Positions 1 through 8,621 of a DNA stretch of 27,333 nucleotides are shown here, piece after piece; the first letter of the stretch is position 1; each line of letters begins with the position of its first letter. The notes beneath the pieces are model-generated. The model did not search any database, had not been told where the DNA came from, and saw only the letters and a program-made list of their open reading frames with translations. This DNA comes from CAYNXB01 sp964401045 (GTDB lineage Bacteria > Pseudomonadota > Alphaproteobacteria > Sphingomonadales > Sphingomonadaceae): the NCBI GenBank assembly GCA_964401045.1, contig CAYNXB010000035.1:1-27333 (forward strand), written 5' to 3'. The position numbers and the translations under genes were made by a program.

Positions 1-141
<141 letters not shown>

Positions 142-270
142 CTGTTCGTGCTTGATGAATTCCACCATCAACGACAGTCCTGAAGCAGGGTCTGTCGGGT
201 GGGCGATCATCCGGCCGGACAACGTCCGAAGACACAGCATCGATTTAACCCGCACACGCCGGCTCCATTG

Positions 271-385
271 CTTGGTGGCCATAGCGTCCGTGACCCACCC
301 GATCCCATCTCGAACTCGGCCGTGAAACCGGACAGCGCCGATGGTACTACCGCTCAAGCGTTGGAAGAGTAGGACGTCGCCAGGC
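271..385 (+). rRNA. rrf: 5S ribosomal RNA
   Basis: The sequence from 'cttggtggccatagcg' to 'gtcgccaggc' has 5S length (about 115 nt). It carries the conserved internal stretches 'cccgatcccatc', 'cgaactcggccgtgaaa' and 'gccgatggtact'. The two ends are complementary (tgcttggt with gccaggca, one G-U pair), forming helix I. It lies about 130 nt after the 23S end, as expected in an rRNA operon. Confidence 0.95.
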
Positions 386-450
386 ATTGCAGCCGGCGTG
401 GCGCGGGATAAAAAACCCATTCACATGTCATAGGGCTTCGAGCCCTCGAT

Positions 451-480
451 CGAGGGCCCTTGCGGCCCTCGTTGCGTTTC
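451..480 (+). terminator. Stem-loop between 5S and tRNA-fMet, terminator-like
   Basis: CGAGGGCC (451-458) and GGCCCTCG (464-471) form a perfect 8-bp stem with a 5-nt loop, followed by the weakly T-rich 'ttgcgtttc'. Two other hairpins overlap it: AGGGCT/AGCCCT (432-446) and the palindrome CCCTCGATCGAGGG (444-457), so the folds are mutually exclusive. The T-run is poor, so it could be an attenuating terminator or an RNase III processing site before the tRNA. Confidence 0.4.
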
Positions 481-520
481 GGAAGGAGCGCGCGAGCTCG
501 AAGCTCTATATATACGGTGC

Positions 521-597
<77 letters not shown>

Positions 598-774
598 CCG
601 TAACCCCCAATATCCGGAACACGATCTTGCGACGGACCAGTCCGGCGATCGCCCCAGGATATTTCATCTATTTCCGATCGCTCCCGCCGTGCGGCGAGCT
701 CGCCTCGATCGAGGTCTGACGCGCGTCCGCTTGAGGATTCGTGCGCAGCTGCATCGGGCGCATGCCCCAATTTG

Positions 775-803
775 TTGGCAGTAAAAAAATCGAGTCATAA
801 TAA
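775..803 (+). promoter_or_regulatory. Candidate sigma-70-type promoter for the giant OmpA-fusion gene
   Basis: TTGGCA (775-780) differs from the -35 consensus at one base. It is followed after 15 bp by CATAAT, or after 17 bp by TAATAA, inside an A-rich stretch that stands out from the GC-rich surroundings. Transcription would start near 810, giving a leader of about 230 nt before the ATG at 1043. This is by eye only. Confidence 0.4.
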
Positions 804-978
804 TGACCTCAACGTCGCTTGGAACGAGCTGACGATTCGGGCGTTGGGCAGGATCTGAAGGCCATGGGGAAGTGGGGCGCGATCCGCCAAGTGGGGAATA
901 ACAGCCACACTTTCGACAAAATTCGGACGTCCCGGTCTGAAAGAATCTTGCGTTAGCTGCCAGCCAAGGTATGGGGGC

Positions 979-1018
979 AGTGCAGTATGAGGCTCTTGCG
1001 TCTGCAAAGAGCTGCACT
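979..1018 (+). promoter_or_regulatory. Bulged stem-loop in the leader of the giant gene
   Basis: AGTGCA (979-984) pairs with TGCACT (1013-1018), and GCTCTT (992-997) with AAGAGC (1007-1012). This gives two stacked 6-bp helices with a 7-nt bulge on the 5' side and a 9-nt loop. The hairpin ends 12 nt before the Shine-Dalgarno AGGGAG at 1031-1036, close enough to influence initiation or protect the mRNA 5' region. No known riboswitch is recognised. Confidence 0.4.
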
Positions 1019-1042
1019 TTGGTTTGATTGAGGGAGCAGATA

Positions 1043-4000
1043 ATGAACCGCAATTTCCGCCGCATTTTGGCCGCCGGTGTTTCTATGAGCGCACTGGTTG
1101 GTGGCGTCGCGCTCGCGCAGACGGCCCCGCCCCCCCCTGACACCGATGGGGTCTATCCGGGCGATTCGACCACGGATGAGCTGTTCGAGATCGGCCCCGT
1201 CGGCGAGGCGATTGCGGGCATCATCGACACTGACGAGAGCGAGGTCGATGTCGAGGTCGACTCTCCCCTGAACGGCCAGTTCGTTCAGTTCGTCAGCGAC
1301 ACTGCTGATAGCATCACTCCCTCGGTGAGCATCGAAGCGACCGCCGTGCAGACTGCGGATCTCGCGATCTGGGCCTACGATGCGGACGACGTGGACGCGG
1401 ACGACGGCGCCTCGGCCGGGGTCAACGCCGGCATCATCCAGCAAGTCCAGGCCTTCGAAGCCGGATCGTACACTGCCAATGCTTCCGGCAAGGTGTCGAT
1501 CGGCGAAGATTTCGCGATCCAGGCTGTTGCGGTCGATACCGCCACGGGCGAGGGCGGCGTGAATGCGGGCGCCAACGCTTTCGCTTACGTCAACAACGGC
1601 GTGCTCCAGGGCGTTCAGGCGGCTGACTCGGCGAGCGGTTCGATGCTCGTGGGCGAGGACGGTTCGTCGGTTACGATTTCGGGCGTCGCCGTGGCGGCGG
1701 GAACGAATGTCGGCGGCACGGTCGACGCGACTGTCAGCCTCGCGTCGGACACCGGCGACGTCGATCTCGGCTTCACCGATGCGGCCGCGCTGATCGGCCA
1801 GGGTGCCATGGGCAACACCGCCCAGGCCGACATGTCCATCGAAGGCGACATCGCTCTCTCGGGCTCGGCTTATGCTGCCGTCACCGACGGGCTCGCCGAT
1901 GCCAACGCCAGCGTATCGATCGCTGCTGCGGGCACCGGTCTTGTCGGCGGTATCGTCCAGGCCGTGGTTGCCGACGAACTCAATGGCGAGGCGAGCGGCG
2001 ATGCCACCGCCACGCTGACCAACGACGGCAGCGTTTCGCTGACCGGCAGTGCAATCGCGGTCGGTGAAGTCGGTGGCGACGCTTCGGCGAACGCCGTCCT
2101 GGCTTCCAATGGTGGCTTGAATCCGTTCGACCCCGAGTCCGTCTATGGTCTCGCCGGCGGCATCCTGCAGGGTGCGTACAGCGAAGACGGTGACGCGAGC
2201 GTCACCTTCACCAACAACGGCCCGGTCACGCTCGGCGTCAGTGCGGATGCTTCGTCCGTCGAGGGCGAGGCTGGCGAGCTCGGCAGCGTCAACGCCTCTG
2301 CGGTTGTCGCGCCTTACGCCGGTAACGGCGCGGTCATGCAGATCGCGTACGGCGAAACCGCCAGCGCGGCGTTCGACAATGGCGAAGATCTTTCGATCTA
2401 CGCGAATGCGGACGCAAGCGGCGGCGAATCGGGCTTTGCCAACGCTTCGGTCGGTGAAGCCGGTGGTGGCGCTGGCGTCGTCCAGTTCGTCTACGCGAAC
2501 GACGGCGATGCCTCGGGCTCGATTTCGCACGGCGAGGACACCTCGGTTGCGGCGAACGCTTCGGCGGACGGCGTGTTTACTGCCGATGCCAACGCATTTG
2601 CGATCGGCTCCTGGCAGTCGGTGAACTCGTATAACGACGGTAGCGCCACTGCCAGCTTCGCAGTTGGCGAGGACGCGAGCTTCGGCGTTTCGTCGATCGC
2701 GACTGCCGATCAGACCGGTGAGGCGGGCTTCGGTGAGGCTTCGGCCTTTGCGGCGGGCGCCGTGCTCACGGCTTACGCCACCGAGGAAGATGAGATCGCC
2801 ACGGTCGATTTCGCCAACGACGGTGACTTCACTGTTTCGGGCGAAGCAAACGCTTCGGGCGAGGCGGCCGATGCCAACGTGCTTACCGGCCGTCTGGTGC
2901 GCGGTGAGGCCTTTGGTGGCGAAAGCGCCGACGCCCTCGCGACCTTCGACAATACCGGCACGATGACGCTGGCCGATTCGGCTGTCGCTGTTGGCGACAA
3001 GTCGGCTGCGGCGGGTGCGTTCGGTATCGAGGCTGTCATCCTGACGGCGCAAGGCGAGAATGCCGAGGCTTCGCTGGACAACTCCGGGTCGATCGATCTC
3101 GGTCTCGATGTCAGCGCCACTGCCGAGAACGGCGAAGCGCTGGCTTACATGTTCGACGTTGGCGGCGCGAAGATCTCGATTGATGCCTATGCCGGCGCGG
3201 ACGACGAGGATTCCGACAACCACGCGGCTGCCTCGCTGAACAACACCGGTACGATCAGCGGCAACTATGCCCTCTCCGCCGATGGCGAAGATGCGGCTGC
3301 GCTGGCGTTCGCCGGCTCGTTCATCGACGTCTACGCCTCTGCCACGACTGGCGGTGCGGCGACTCTCGCTGAGGCGACCGCTTCGATCACGAACGGTGAA
3401 GATGCCGTGATCGAGTACGGTCTTTCGGCCGATGCCAACGCGGATGAACTTGGCAGCACCGCTGTCGCGGTGGCGGTGCAGGGTGAAGCGATCTCCGTCG
3501 TCTCGCAGTCTGGCAATGGCGATGCCAATGCCAACCTGGTGAATGACGGCACGATCGACCTCTCGTACAGCGCCAATGCGCTTGGCGAAGACGAGGCCGG
3601 TGGTGCGTCTGCCTGGGCTGGCGTTGGAAACGCGATCTACGTTGGCGCGACCTCGCACGACGAGGGCGACGGTACGGCGACGCTCGACAACACCGGCACG
3701 ATCGGTGTCACGGCGCTCGCCACGGCGACCGGCGAGGATGGCGCGGGTGCTCGTGCGGGTGCCGGTGGCATCATCATCCAGGCTGTCGCTTTCGACGATC
3801 CCGACCATGACGCGGTGGCCGAGTTCACCAACTCGGGTGCGATCACCGGCGATGCGACTGCTGACGCGCTTGGCGATACGGGCGAAGCGTCCGCCGGAGT
3901 GTGGGGCGTTGCCGTCATCGGTGAGGCTTACAACGGCGACGATAACGTTAATGACGACCCGAGCGGTGACGCTCTGGTGACCTTCGACAACAGCGACACG

Positions 4001-7000
4001 ATGGCCTATGCAGCCAACGCGACTGCCACCGGCACCGGCGGCTTCGCCGGGGCGGAAGCGACGGGCGATTTCATCGCCTATCAGAACGGGTACTCGGAGC
4101 GCGGCGATGTCACGCTCGACCTGACCAACAGCGGCACGATGACGCTCGACCTGACCGCCTATGCAGCGGGCGAAGACGGCGCCAGTGCGTTCGCGGGTGG
4201 CAACGGCATCATCCAGAATGCCTACGCTGAGATCGGTGAGTCGACCGTCACGCTGACCAACACCGGAACGATCGCGGTCACGGCCGATGCTCGTGCGGTT
4301 ACGGCAGACGGTGGTGCAGCCAACGCCACAGCGGTCGTTGGCGGGTACGGAATGGGTCCTCTCTCGGCTGGGCCGGACGTAGCGGGCGTCGTGCAGAGCG
4401 CCTATGGCTCGCACGTTTCGCACCTCAACTCTGCTGACGAGACCTACAGCGCAACGGCTTCGGCTGAAGGCGAGGATGCTTCGGCCAGCGCCTACTCCGG
4501 CGGTGTTAGCCAGTTCGCCTACTCGGACGGCGGCGAAGACGCGCTGGTCGACTTCGTCAACGACGCGGACGGTACTTTCACTGTCAGCGCCGATGCCGAT
4601 GCTGTCGGCATGGACGACGTCAGTGCCTATGGCGAAGCCTTCGGCGTGTACCAGGTATCCGCTGGTGAGAACGGCCAGCTGTCGTTCACCAACTCCGGTG
4701 ACTTCTCGGTCTCGGCGACGGCGAATGGCTCTGCCGGGGAAGATACCGCTCCGGGTGAGGCGGACGTGAATGCCCGTGCTACTGCAACCGGCGTCGCCCA
4801 GTGGGTTGACGGCGAGAGCGGCACGGCCAGCTTCCTCAACGAGGGCACCTTCTCGGTGGATGCCAGCGCGACGGCTTCGGTCGGCGAGGACAACGTCGGC
4901 AACGCCTTCGCCACTGCGATGGGTTACAGCGCCGTCTCCCCGAACTTCGACCTCGACGTGACCAACGCGGCTGACATCACTGTCACCGCGACGGCCATGG
5001 GAGAGGACAACGTCGGGGCCTATGCGGCCGGGATCGACGCTTACAGCGGTGGTGCTCTTACCGGCAATGTGGTCAACGAGGATGGCGCGACCATCAGCGT
5101 CCTGGCCCACGCTGCTGGCGGTGCTCCCGACGAAGTGACGGTCGGCGTCGGCGAAGCCGCGGTCGACTATCTGGTCGGCACGGACGCTGCCCATGCGGTC
5201 GGCATCGCGCTCGTCGGCGGTGAAGTGACGGCGACGGTGACCAACGACGGCGTGATCCACGTCACGGCGATCAACGATGGCGCTGCTGCGACCGTAACCG
5301 GTGCTTTCACCGGGGCTGACGAGAACTTCGCGGCCCGGGCGACTGGCATCCTGATCGACTCGCCGGAGATCAGGCCCGCCGGTCTGCGGAATGTCGGTTC
5401 CTTCTCGCTTGCGCCCACCGCGGTCGGTGACCCGCATGCCACGATCAACAACTCGGGCGAAATCGTCGCTCAGGTGATCAACGGCGGCGAACTGGGTTAC
5501 GGCAACGTGATCAACGTCGAGAATGCGCCGAACGCGGTTCAGATCAACCTGCTGGGTGGCGGGGACCTCTGGGGTAACATCGAGCTGGGTGACGATATCC
5601 CGGCCGACGTCGATCCCACGGAGGACAACGACACCTCGCGGGACGAGATCGCGGTTTCCGGTGGCCAGACGAGCTTCGAAGGCATCATCAATGCCGACGG
5701 GGACCTCAACGGCACGCTTCTGATCGATGATGACGGTGACCTGTTCCTCCGCGACAATCGTAGCGAGAGCGGGATCAGCCCGGGTTACGTCGGACCCTCG
5801 GTGGCTCATGTGAATGAGTTCAACATGAACCCGGGTGGCACGCTGACGCTCGAGCTCGACTTCAACGATCCGAGCTCGGCAGCCAACCCGGTCGAAGGTC
5901 CGGACCACGTCCAGATCATCACCGATACGGCTGACGTCGAAGGTGGCATCCTGGCTGTAAGCGGGATTGCCCCGTTCAGCGGGCTGTTCGAAGACAGCTA
6001 CTACTTCGCTGACGTGATCGACGCCAACTTCGGCACCGGCCACTTTGCCAACGATGATGTGGACACGATCTTCCTCGATCTCGACATCATCTACGACCAG
6101 TGGGGCGTTGCCGGCGGTAACAACGACATCGACCTCGGCCTCACCCGCGTTCCGTTCGGTGACAGCCGCTTCAACCTGACGCCGAACCAGCAGTCTGCTG
6201 CGGAAGCGATCGAAGCGGATTACGATCCGGGCCAGACGGGCGACTACGGCGACATGATGGCCGCCATTCTCGGCCTCACGAGCGTCGGTGACTATGCCGA
6301 GGCGCTGTCGACGCTGCACGGTGCGCAGTATGCCACGTATCTCCAGTCGCTCGGCTGGATGGGGAACCGCTTCAACGGCATCCTCAACGATATGGGTGAA
6401 TGCGCTCTGATGGAGCTTGATGGGATGCTCACCTGCCGTCGCGAGAGCGGCGGGGTCTGGGCGACCGTCAACTACGGCAAGGAGAACATCGACTCTGATC
6501 CGGCGCAGGATGCCACGGGCCTCGAGAGCGACCAGTGGCTGGCAGCCATCGGTGGTGACGTGACCCTGGGCGACTACGGTGTGCTCGGTATCGGTGCTGG
6601 CTACATCAAGAACGACGCCGACATGGATTGGTACGGCGGCGGGATTGACTCGGACGGCTGGCAGATCGGCGCCTACGGTGCGTACGATCCGGGCCAGTTC
6701 TACATCCGGGCATCGGTCAGCTACTCGGACCTCAACGGCAACGCGACCCGCAACATCGCGGTCGGCTCGACCTTCGGTGGCACGGCTAAGGCCGATGTCG
6801 ACTCGTCGATCTGGGCGGTTGGCGGTGAAGCCGGCTACCGGTTGCAGCTGGGTGGTGCGGTGCTGACGCCTTATGCTGGCCTGGACTACGTCTCGGTCGA
6901 CATGGACGGCTTCACTGAAACCGGTGTCCCGGGTGCCAACCTGACGGTCAACGACTCCAAGGACGAGTACCTCACCAGCGAGCTGGGCCTGAAGCTCGGC

Positions 7001-7744
7001 GGCATGATCGGTGGCGTGTTCCCCGAAGCCAAGGTTGGCTGGAGGCACAGCTTCTACGACCAGAATGACAACGTCTTCGGTGATCCCACCAGGGCTGCGT
7101 TGTTCACGGCGCACTTCGCTGACGGACCGGGCACGGACTTTGCAGTCCTGTCTCCGGAACGTGATCGGGATGCGATCGTGGTCGGTCTCGGCCTCAGCGC
7201 CTGGCTTGGTGAGCAGACCTCGCTGAAGGTCGGCTACGAGGGCTGGATCGCCGACGGTCAGGAAGTGCACTCGGGTGGCATCACGCTGCGGCATCAGTTC
7301 GGTGGGGCCGAAGCGCCTCCGCCGCCCCCGCCGCCGCCCCCGCCGCCTCCGCCGCCGCCTCCCCCGCCGCCTCCTCCGCCGCCGGTGGTGCAGTGCAACT
7401 CGGGTCCGTACATCGTGTTCTTCGACTGGGATAAGTCGGATATCACGCCTGAGGCTGCGACGATCCTTGACAGTGCTGTCACGGCCTACGGGAACTGCGA
7501 CAACGTGCCGATCATGCTGGCGGGTTACACCGACCGGTCCGGTACGGTGCAGTACAACCTCGGCCTGGCCGCCCGGCGTAATGCCAGCGTCCGCGGCTAC
7601 CTGAGCTCGCACGGCATTGCCGATGGCGCGATCAGCTCCGAGGCCTTCGGTGAGGCGAACCCGCGGGTTCCCACCGCCGACGGTGTCCGCGAGTTGCAGA
7701 ACCGCCGCGTCGAGATCACCTACGGACCGGGCTCGGGCAACTAA
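1043..7744 (+). CDS. Giant surface protein: repeat passenger + autotransporter barrel + OmpA domain
   Basis: This 2233-residue protein is predicted to be in the outer membrane. Residues 1-26 are a signal peptide ending VALAQ. About 125-1480 are roughly two dozen degenerate 45-60-residue repeats with an N-x-G-T-I core, probably a beta-helix or beta-solenoid passenger; I see no Cys and only about a dozen Arg/Lys there. Residues 1713-1800 are the pre-barrel linker typical of autotransporters (starts TPNQQ), with a Cys pair at 1787/1798. Residues 1803-2086 are an autotransporter beta-domain ending in ITLRHQF, which resembles a BAM signal. Then come 23 prolines (2092-2114) and an OmpA-like domain (about 2120-2229) with FFDWDKSDIT, GYTDRSG and NRRVEI; Cys2118/Cys2152 may be a disulfide. 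Family knowledge predicts the repeats outside the cell and the OmpA part anchored to peptidoglycan. The start is ATG 1043 with SD AGGGAG; an upstream in-frame TTG at 1028 is less likely. The role is probably adhesion or envelope architecture, which is inference. Confidence 0.9.
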   Translation: MNRNFRRILAAGVSMSALVGGVALAQTAPPPPDTDGVYPGDSTTDELFEIGPVGEAIAGIIDTDESEVDVEVDSPLNGQFVQFVSDTADSITPSVSIEATAVQTADLAIWAYDADDVDADDGASAGVNAGIIQQVQAFEAGSYTANASGKVSIGEDFAIQAVAVDTATGEGGVNAGANAFAYVNNGVLQGVQAADSASGSMLVGEDGSSVTISGVAVAAGTNVGGTVDATVSLASDTGDVDLGFTDAAALIGQGAMGNTAQADMSIEGDIALSGSAYAAVTDGLADANASVSIAAAGTGLVGGIVQAVVADELNGEASGDATATLTNDGSVSLTGSAIAVGEVGGDASANAVLASNGGLNPFDPESVYGLAGGILQGAYSEDGDASVTFTNNGPVTLGVSADASSVEGEAGELGSVNASAVVAPYAGNGAVMQIAYGETASAAFDNGEDLSIYANADASGGESGFANASVGEAGGGAGVVQFVYANDGDASGSISHGEDTSVAANASADGVFTADANAFAIGSWQSVNSYNDGSATASFAVGEDASFGVSSIATADQTGEAGFGEASAFAAGAVLTAYATEEDEIATVDFANDGDFTVSGEANASGEAADANVLTGRLVRGEAFGGESADALATFDNTGTMTLADSAVAVGDKSAAAGAFGIEAVILTAQGENAEASLDNSGSIDLGLDVSATAENGEALAYMFDVGGAKISIDAYAGADDEDSDNHAAASLNNTGTISGNYALSADGEDAAALAFAGSFIDVYASATTGGAATLAEATASITNGEDAVIEYGLSADANADELGSTAVAVAVQGEAISVVSQSGNGDANANLVNDGTIDLSYSANALGEDEAGGASAWAGVGNAIYVGATSHDEGDGTATLDNTGTIGVTALATATGEDGAGARAGAGGIIIQAVAFDDPDHDAVAEFTNSGAITGDATADALGDTGEASAGVWGVAVIGEAYNGDDNVNDDPSGDALVTFDNSDTMAYAANATATGTGGFAGAEATGDFIAYQNGYSERGDVTLDLTNSGTMTLDLTAYAAGEDGASAFAGGNGIIQNAYAEIGESTVTLTNTGTIAVTADARAVTADGGAANATAVVGGYGMGPLSAGPDVAGVVQSAYGSHVSHLNSADETYSATASAEGEDASASAYSGGVSQFAYSDGGEDALVDFVNDADGTFTVSADADAVGMDDVSAYGEAFGVYQVSAGENGQLSFTNSGDFSVSATANGSAGEDTAPGEADVNARATATGVAQWVDGESGTASFLNEGTFSVDASATASVGEDNVGNAFATAMGYSAVSPNFDLDVTNAADITVTATAMGEDNVGAYAAGIDAYSGGALTGNVVNEDGATISVLAHAAGGAPDEVTVGVGEAAVDYLVGTDAAHAVGIALVGGEVTATVTNDGVIHVTAINDGAAATVTGAFTGADENFAARATGILIDSPEIRPAGLRNVGSFSLAPTAVGDPHATINNSGEIVAQVINGGELGYGNVINVENAPNAVQINLLGGGDLWGNIELGDDIPADVDPTEDNDTSRDEIAVSGGQTSFEGIINADGDLNGTLLIDDDGDLFLRDNRSESGISPGYVGPSVAHVNEFNMNPGGTLTLELDFNDPSSAANPVEGPDHVQIITDTADVEGGILAVSGIAPFSGLFEDSYYFADVIDANFGTGHFANDDVDTIFLDLDIIYDQWGVAGGNNDIDLGLTRVPFGDSRFNLTPNQQSAAEAIEADYDPGQTGDYGDMMAAILGLTSVGDYAEALSTLHGAQYATYLQSLGWMGNRFNGILNDMGECALMELDGMLTCRRESGGVWATVNYGKENIDSDPAQDATGLESDQWLAAIGGDVTLGDYGVLGIGAGYIKNDADMDWYGGGIDSDGWQIGAYGAYDPGQFYIRASVSYSDLNGNATRNIAVGSTFGGTAKADVDSSIWAVGGEAGYRLQLGGAVLTPYAGLDYVSVDMDGFTETGVPGANLTVNDSKDEYLTSELGLKLGGMIGGVFPEAKVGWRHSFYDQNDNVFGDPTRAALFTAHFADGPGTDFAVLSPERDRDAIVVGLGLSAWLGEQTSLKVGYEGWIADGQEVHSGGITLRHQFGGAEAPPPPPPPPPPPPPPPPPPPPPPPVVQCNSGPYIVFFDWDKSDITPEAATILDSAVTAYGNCDNVPIMLAGYTDRSGTVQYNLGLAARRNASVRGYLSSHGIADGAISSEAFGEANPRVPTADGVRELQNRRVEITYGPGSGN
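1420..5110 (+). repeat. About 24 degenerate ~150-bp coding repeats in the passenger
   Basis: Translated units share the outline G-(I/V)-(I/V)-Q-x-A-Y, then a short acidic stretch, then A-x-(L/F)-x-N-x-G-(T/S/D)-(I/M/F), then alternating A-x-A residues, then G-E-D. Clear examples lie near residues 930-1120, where NTGTI, NSGTM and NTGTI recur. Spacing varies from about 40 to 65 residues. DNA identity between units looks low, so these are old protein-level repeats rather than recent tandem copies. Confidence 0.7.
7316..7384 (+). repeat. Proline codon run (23 x CCN)
   Basis: Twenty-three consecutive proline codons, mixed CCG, CCC and CCT, form a rigid linker between the barrel and the OmpA domain. 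Such a run needs elongation factor P for translation and is prone to replication slippage, so its length may vary between strains. Confidence 0.95.
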
Positions 7745-7772
7745 GCCCACGCCACGTAGGCAAGCACAACGT

Positions 7773-7808
7773 GAGGGGGCCGGAGAAATCCGGCCCCCTC
7801 TTTGTTTG
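7773..7808 (+). terminator. Intrinsic terminator of the giant gene
   Basis: GAGGGGGCCGG (7773-7783) and CCGGCCCCCTC (7790-7800) form a perfect 11-bp stem with loop agaaat, followed by TTTGTTTG. It begins 29 nt after the stop codon of the giant gene. This is the strongest terminator seen in the window. Confidence 0.92.
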
Positions 7809-8621
7809 TGCGGAGTGGTTCGTGCTGGCCGACCGGTTCGGGGCGGATCTGACGGCTCGTGTGGGCCGCAAGGCTTGGTGGGGGCGCTATCGTCAGGGCG
7901 CATAGTGTGATCAGTGCGGAGCTTGGGTTCGCATGTTCCAGGCACATCGCGCCAGTGCCGGGATGGCCGGCGCTTAGCGCTGGCGAGCGACAGTTCGGCC
8001 CGACACGGGCGAGGCGATCAGCGTTTACGGTCCGAGTGCGCCGGGTGTTTCGAGCGGATCACATTTTTTGTGCGAGCCGATCGATCCAGGCGTTCCTGCC
8101 TGGTGCGCGAAGACCTCAGGGTCCGAATGATCATATCACGTTATGGCTGGGCAAGTGCCAGGTACTTCGTGTCGGCGCGGCTCGATGGCGCTCGCATGTG
8201 CGGGCTGCGGCACACCTGCGTTCGGGAAGACCATCTCGTCACGGCCTGGTTTGCGAGGGTGTCACGCCTTGCCCGCGGTCCCGCGTGGGACGTGCATGCC
8301 TCAGTACGATCGGCGGCAGGCCGGTGCTCCTACGCACTTCGGTGGCACAACCCATTCGCCCGGACCGAGGGCTCGTCATCAACGAGGCCCGCAGACCTCC
8401 GCAATCGGAGCGTTTGTCAGTCGAACCGCCGCCGATAGCGCCGGGCTTCCGCGTTTCATCGGGAGGCCGTCGCGGGACACGGAATTGCGGGCAAACTGCC
8501 CTTTGGGCACCTTCCTTGCGAACTGTCGCAGCCGCCTATCCGCGCCATTGATCGCCGGCGGGCGCTGGCCTAGCCCCGTGCTCAACGTGAGCGGAGCGGC
8601 CTCCGCCCGGAGAGGACCGCA
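7809..8621 (+). other. Gene-poor region with several stem-loops
   Basis: About 0.8 kb lies between the terminator and mmsA. Open frames here have no recognisable domain and a composition typical of chance GC-rich frames. Visible structures include a nested hairpin at 7950-7985 (CGCCAG/CTGGCG enclosing GCCGG/CCGGC), CACA-T5-TGTG at 8060-8072, and CCAGGC/GCCTGG at 8086-8103. It may hold the mmsA promoter, a non-coding RNA or a decayed gene. I cannot tell which. Confidence 0.5.

Larger units (their letters stand above)
598..1042 (+). other. Non-coding gap between tRNA-fMet and the giant gene
   Basis: No convincing coding sequence is seen. The stretch holds two overlapping perfect palindromes, GGCGAGCTCGCC (693-704) and CCTCGATCGAGG (703-714), a candidate promoter at 775-803, and a long leader ending in a bulged stem-loop (979-1018). 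A Shine-Dalgarno AGGGAG lies at 1031-1036. Confidence 0.6.

Noticed and set aside
1028..1042. TTG start 15 bp upstream for the giant gene
   Set aside because: The SD AGGGAG (1031-1036) lies downstream of it and is well spaced for ATG 1043, which also gives a clean signal peptide.
1420..5110. CRISPR-like or satellite DNA repeats
   Set aside because: The units are coding, vary in length and share protein-level rather than DNA-level identity; there is no repeat/spacer structure.
953..7945. Minus-strand open frame of 2330 codons covering the whole giant gene
   Set aside because: It is in exact codon register with the sense gene, so it is open only because the sense gene avoids TTA, CTA and TCA codons. 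Its translation is a low-complexity Arg/Asp/Val/Gly sequence with no domain. It shows extreme codon bias, not a second gene.
7859..8551. Plus-strand frame of 230 codons (and 7914-8438, 8143-8943 in other frames)
   Set aside because: The translations are Arg/Pro/Ser-rich without domains. All three plus frames stay open for long parts because of high GC, and the last one runs into mmsA in the wrong frame.
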